A stretch of 5,437 nt of DNA from Chloroflexota bacterium (lineage in GTDB: Bacteria > Chloroflexota > Limnocylindria > QHBO01): the NCBI GenBank assembly GCA_005879775.1, contig VBJX01000069.1, positions 1 through 5,437 on the forward strand, given 5' to 3'. The position numbers and the translations under genes are program-made. Positions 5,434-5,437 of the stretch are shown here, piece by piece. The notes under the pieces were generated by a model. The model saw only the letters and a list, made by a program, of their open reading frames with translations. It was not told where the DNA came from and did no database searches. Every line of letters begins with the position of its first letter. Within the stretch, counting starts at the first letter, position 1.

Positions 5434-5437
5434 GGCC

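Noticed and set aside
3854..5434. A 526-codon plus-strand open frame opposite the molybdoenzyme, with others opposite paaA and the lipid kinase
   Set aside because: Long antisense frames are expected in DNA this GC-rich. Their translations are rich in R, G, H and D with no recognisable motif, while the minus-strand frames show clear families.

Overview
The window is gene-dense and every convincing gene lies on the minus strand. Composition is GC-rich: a hand count of 1321-1680 gives about 69% GC. I place the source among GC-rich, probably aerobic bacteria of the Chloroflexota or Actinomycetota type. The support is an actinobacterial/chloroflexal-style five-helix membrane molybdoenzyme, DUF2255 and DUF2171-like proteins, and several apparently leaderless starts. 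No rRNA or other phylogenetic marker is present, so this is only an inference.

In direction of transcription (high to low coordinates): 5380-3830 is a membrane-anchored sulfite-oxidase-family molybdopterin oxidoreductase. 3791-2853 is a diacylglycerol-kinase-family lipid kinase, and 2848-2591 is a small PRC-barrel/DUF2171-like protein. 2598-2224 is a DUF2255 split-barrel-like protein. 2186-1266 is paaA, the catalytic subunit of phenylacetyl-CoA epoxidase. 1217-717 is an unrecognised four-helix membrane protein of lower GC. 706-365 is paaB, and 368-1 is the N-terminal 122 codons of paaC, cut by the window edge. No intergenic gap exceeds 60 bases. I see no RNA genes, mobile elements, CRISPR arrays or convincing terminators.

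The right-hand part of the paa region encodes core subunits of the aerobic phenylacetate pathway multicomponent oxygenase, which epoxidises the ring of phenylacetyl-CoA. The reductase subunit PaaE and PaaD would be expected beyond position 1. An extra membrane-protein gene sits between paaA and paaB, where the usual order has them adjacent. The other four genes have no obvious link to phenylacetate; they look like envelope and housekeeping functions transcribed in the same direction.

Start signals seem to alternate. suoX-like, DUF2171-like, paaA and paaB start 6-7 bases after a TANNNT-like hexamer (imperfect for the first) and lack a good Shine-Dalgarno. The next gene in each case (lipid kinase, DUF2255, membrane protein, paaC) lacks the hexamer and has a purine-rich Shine-Dalgarno candidate of varying quality. 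This suggests four two-gene (or larger) transcription units with leaderless first genes.
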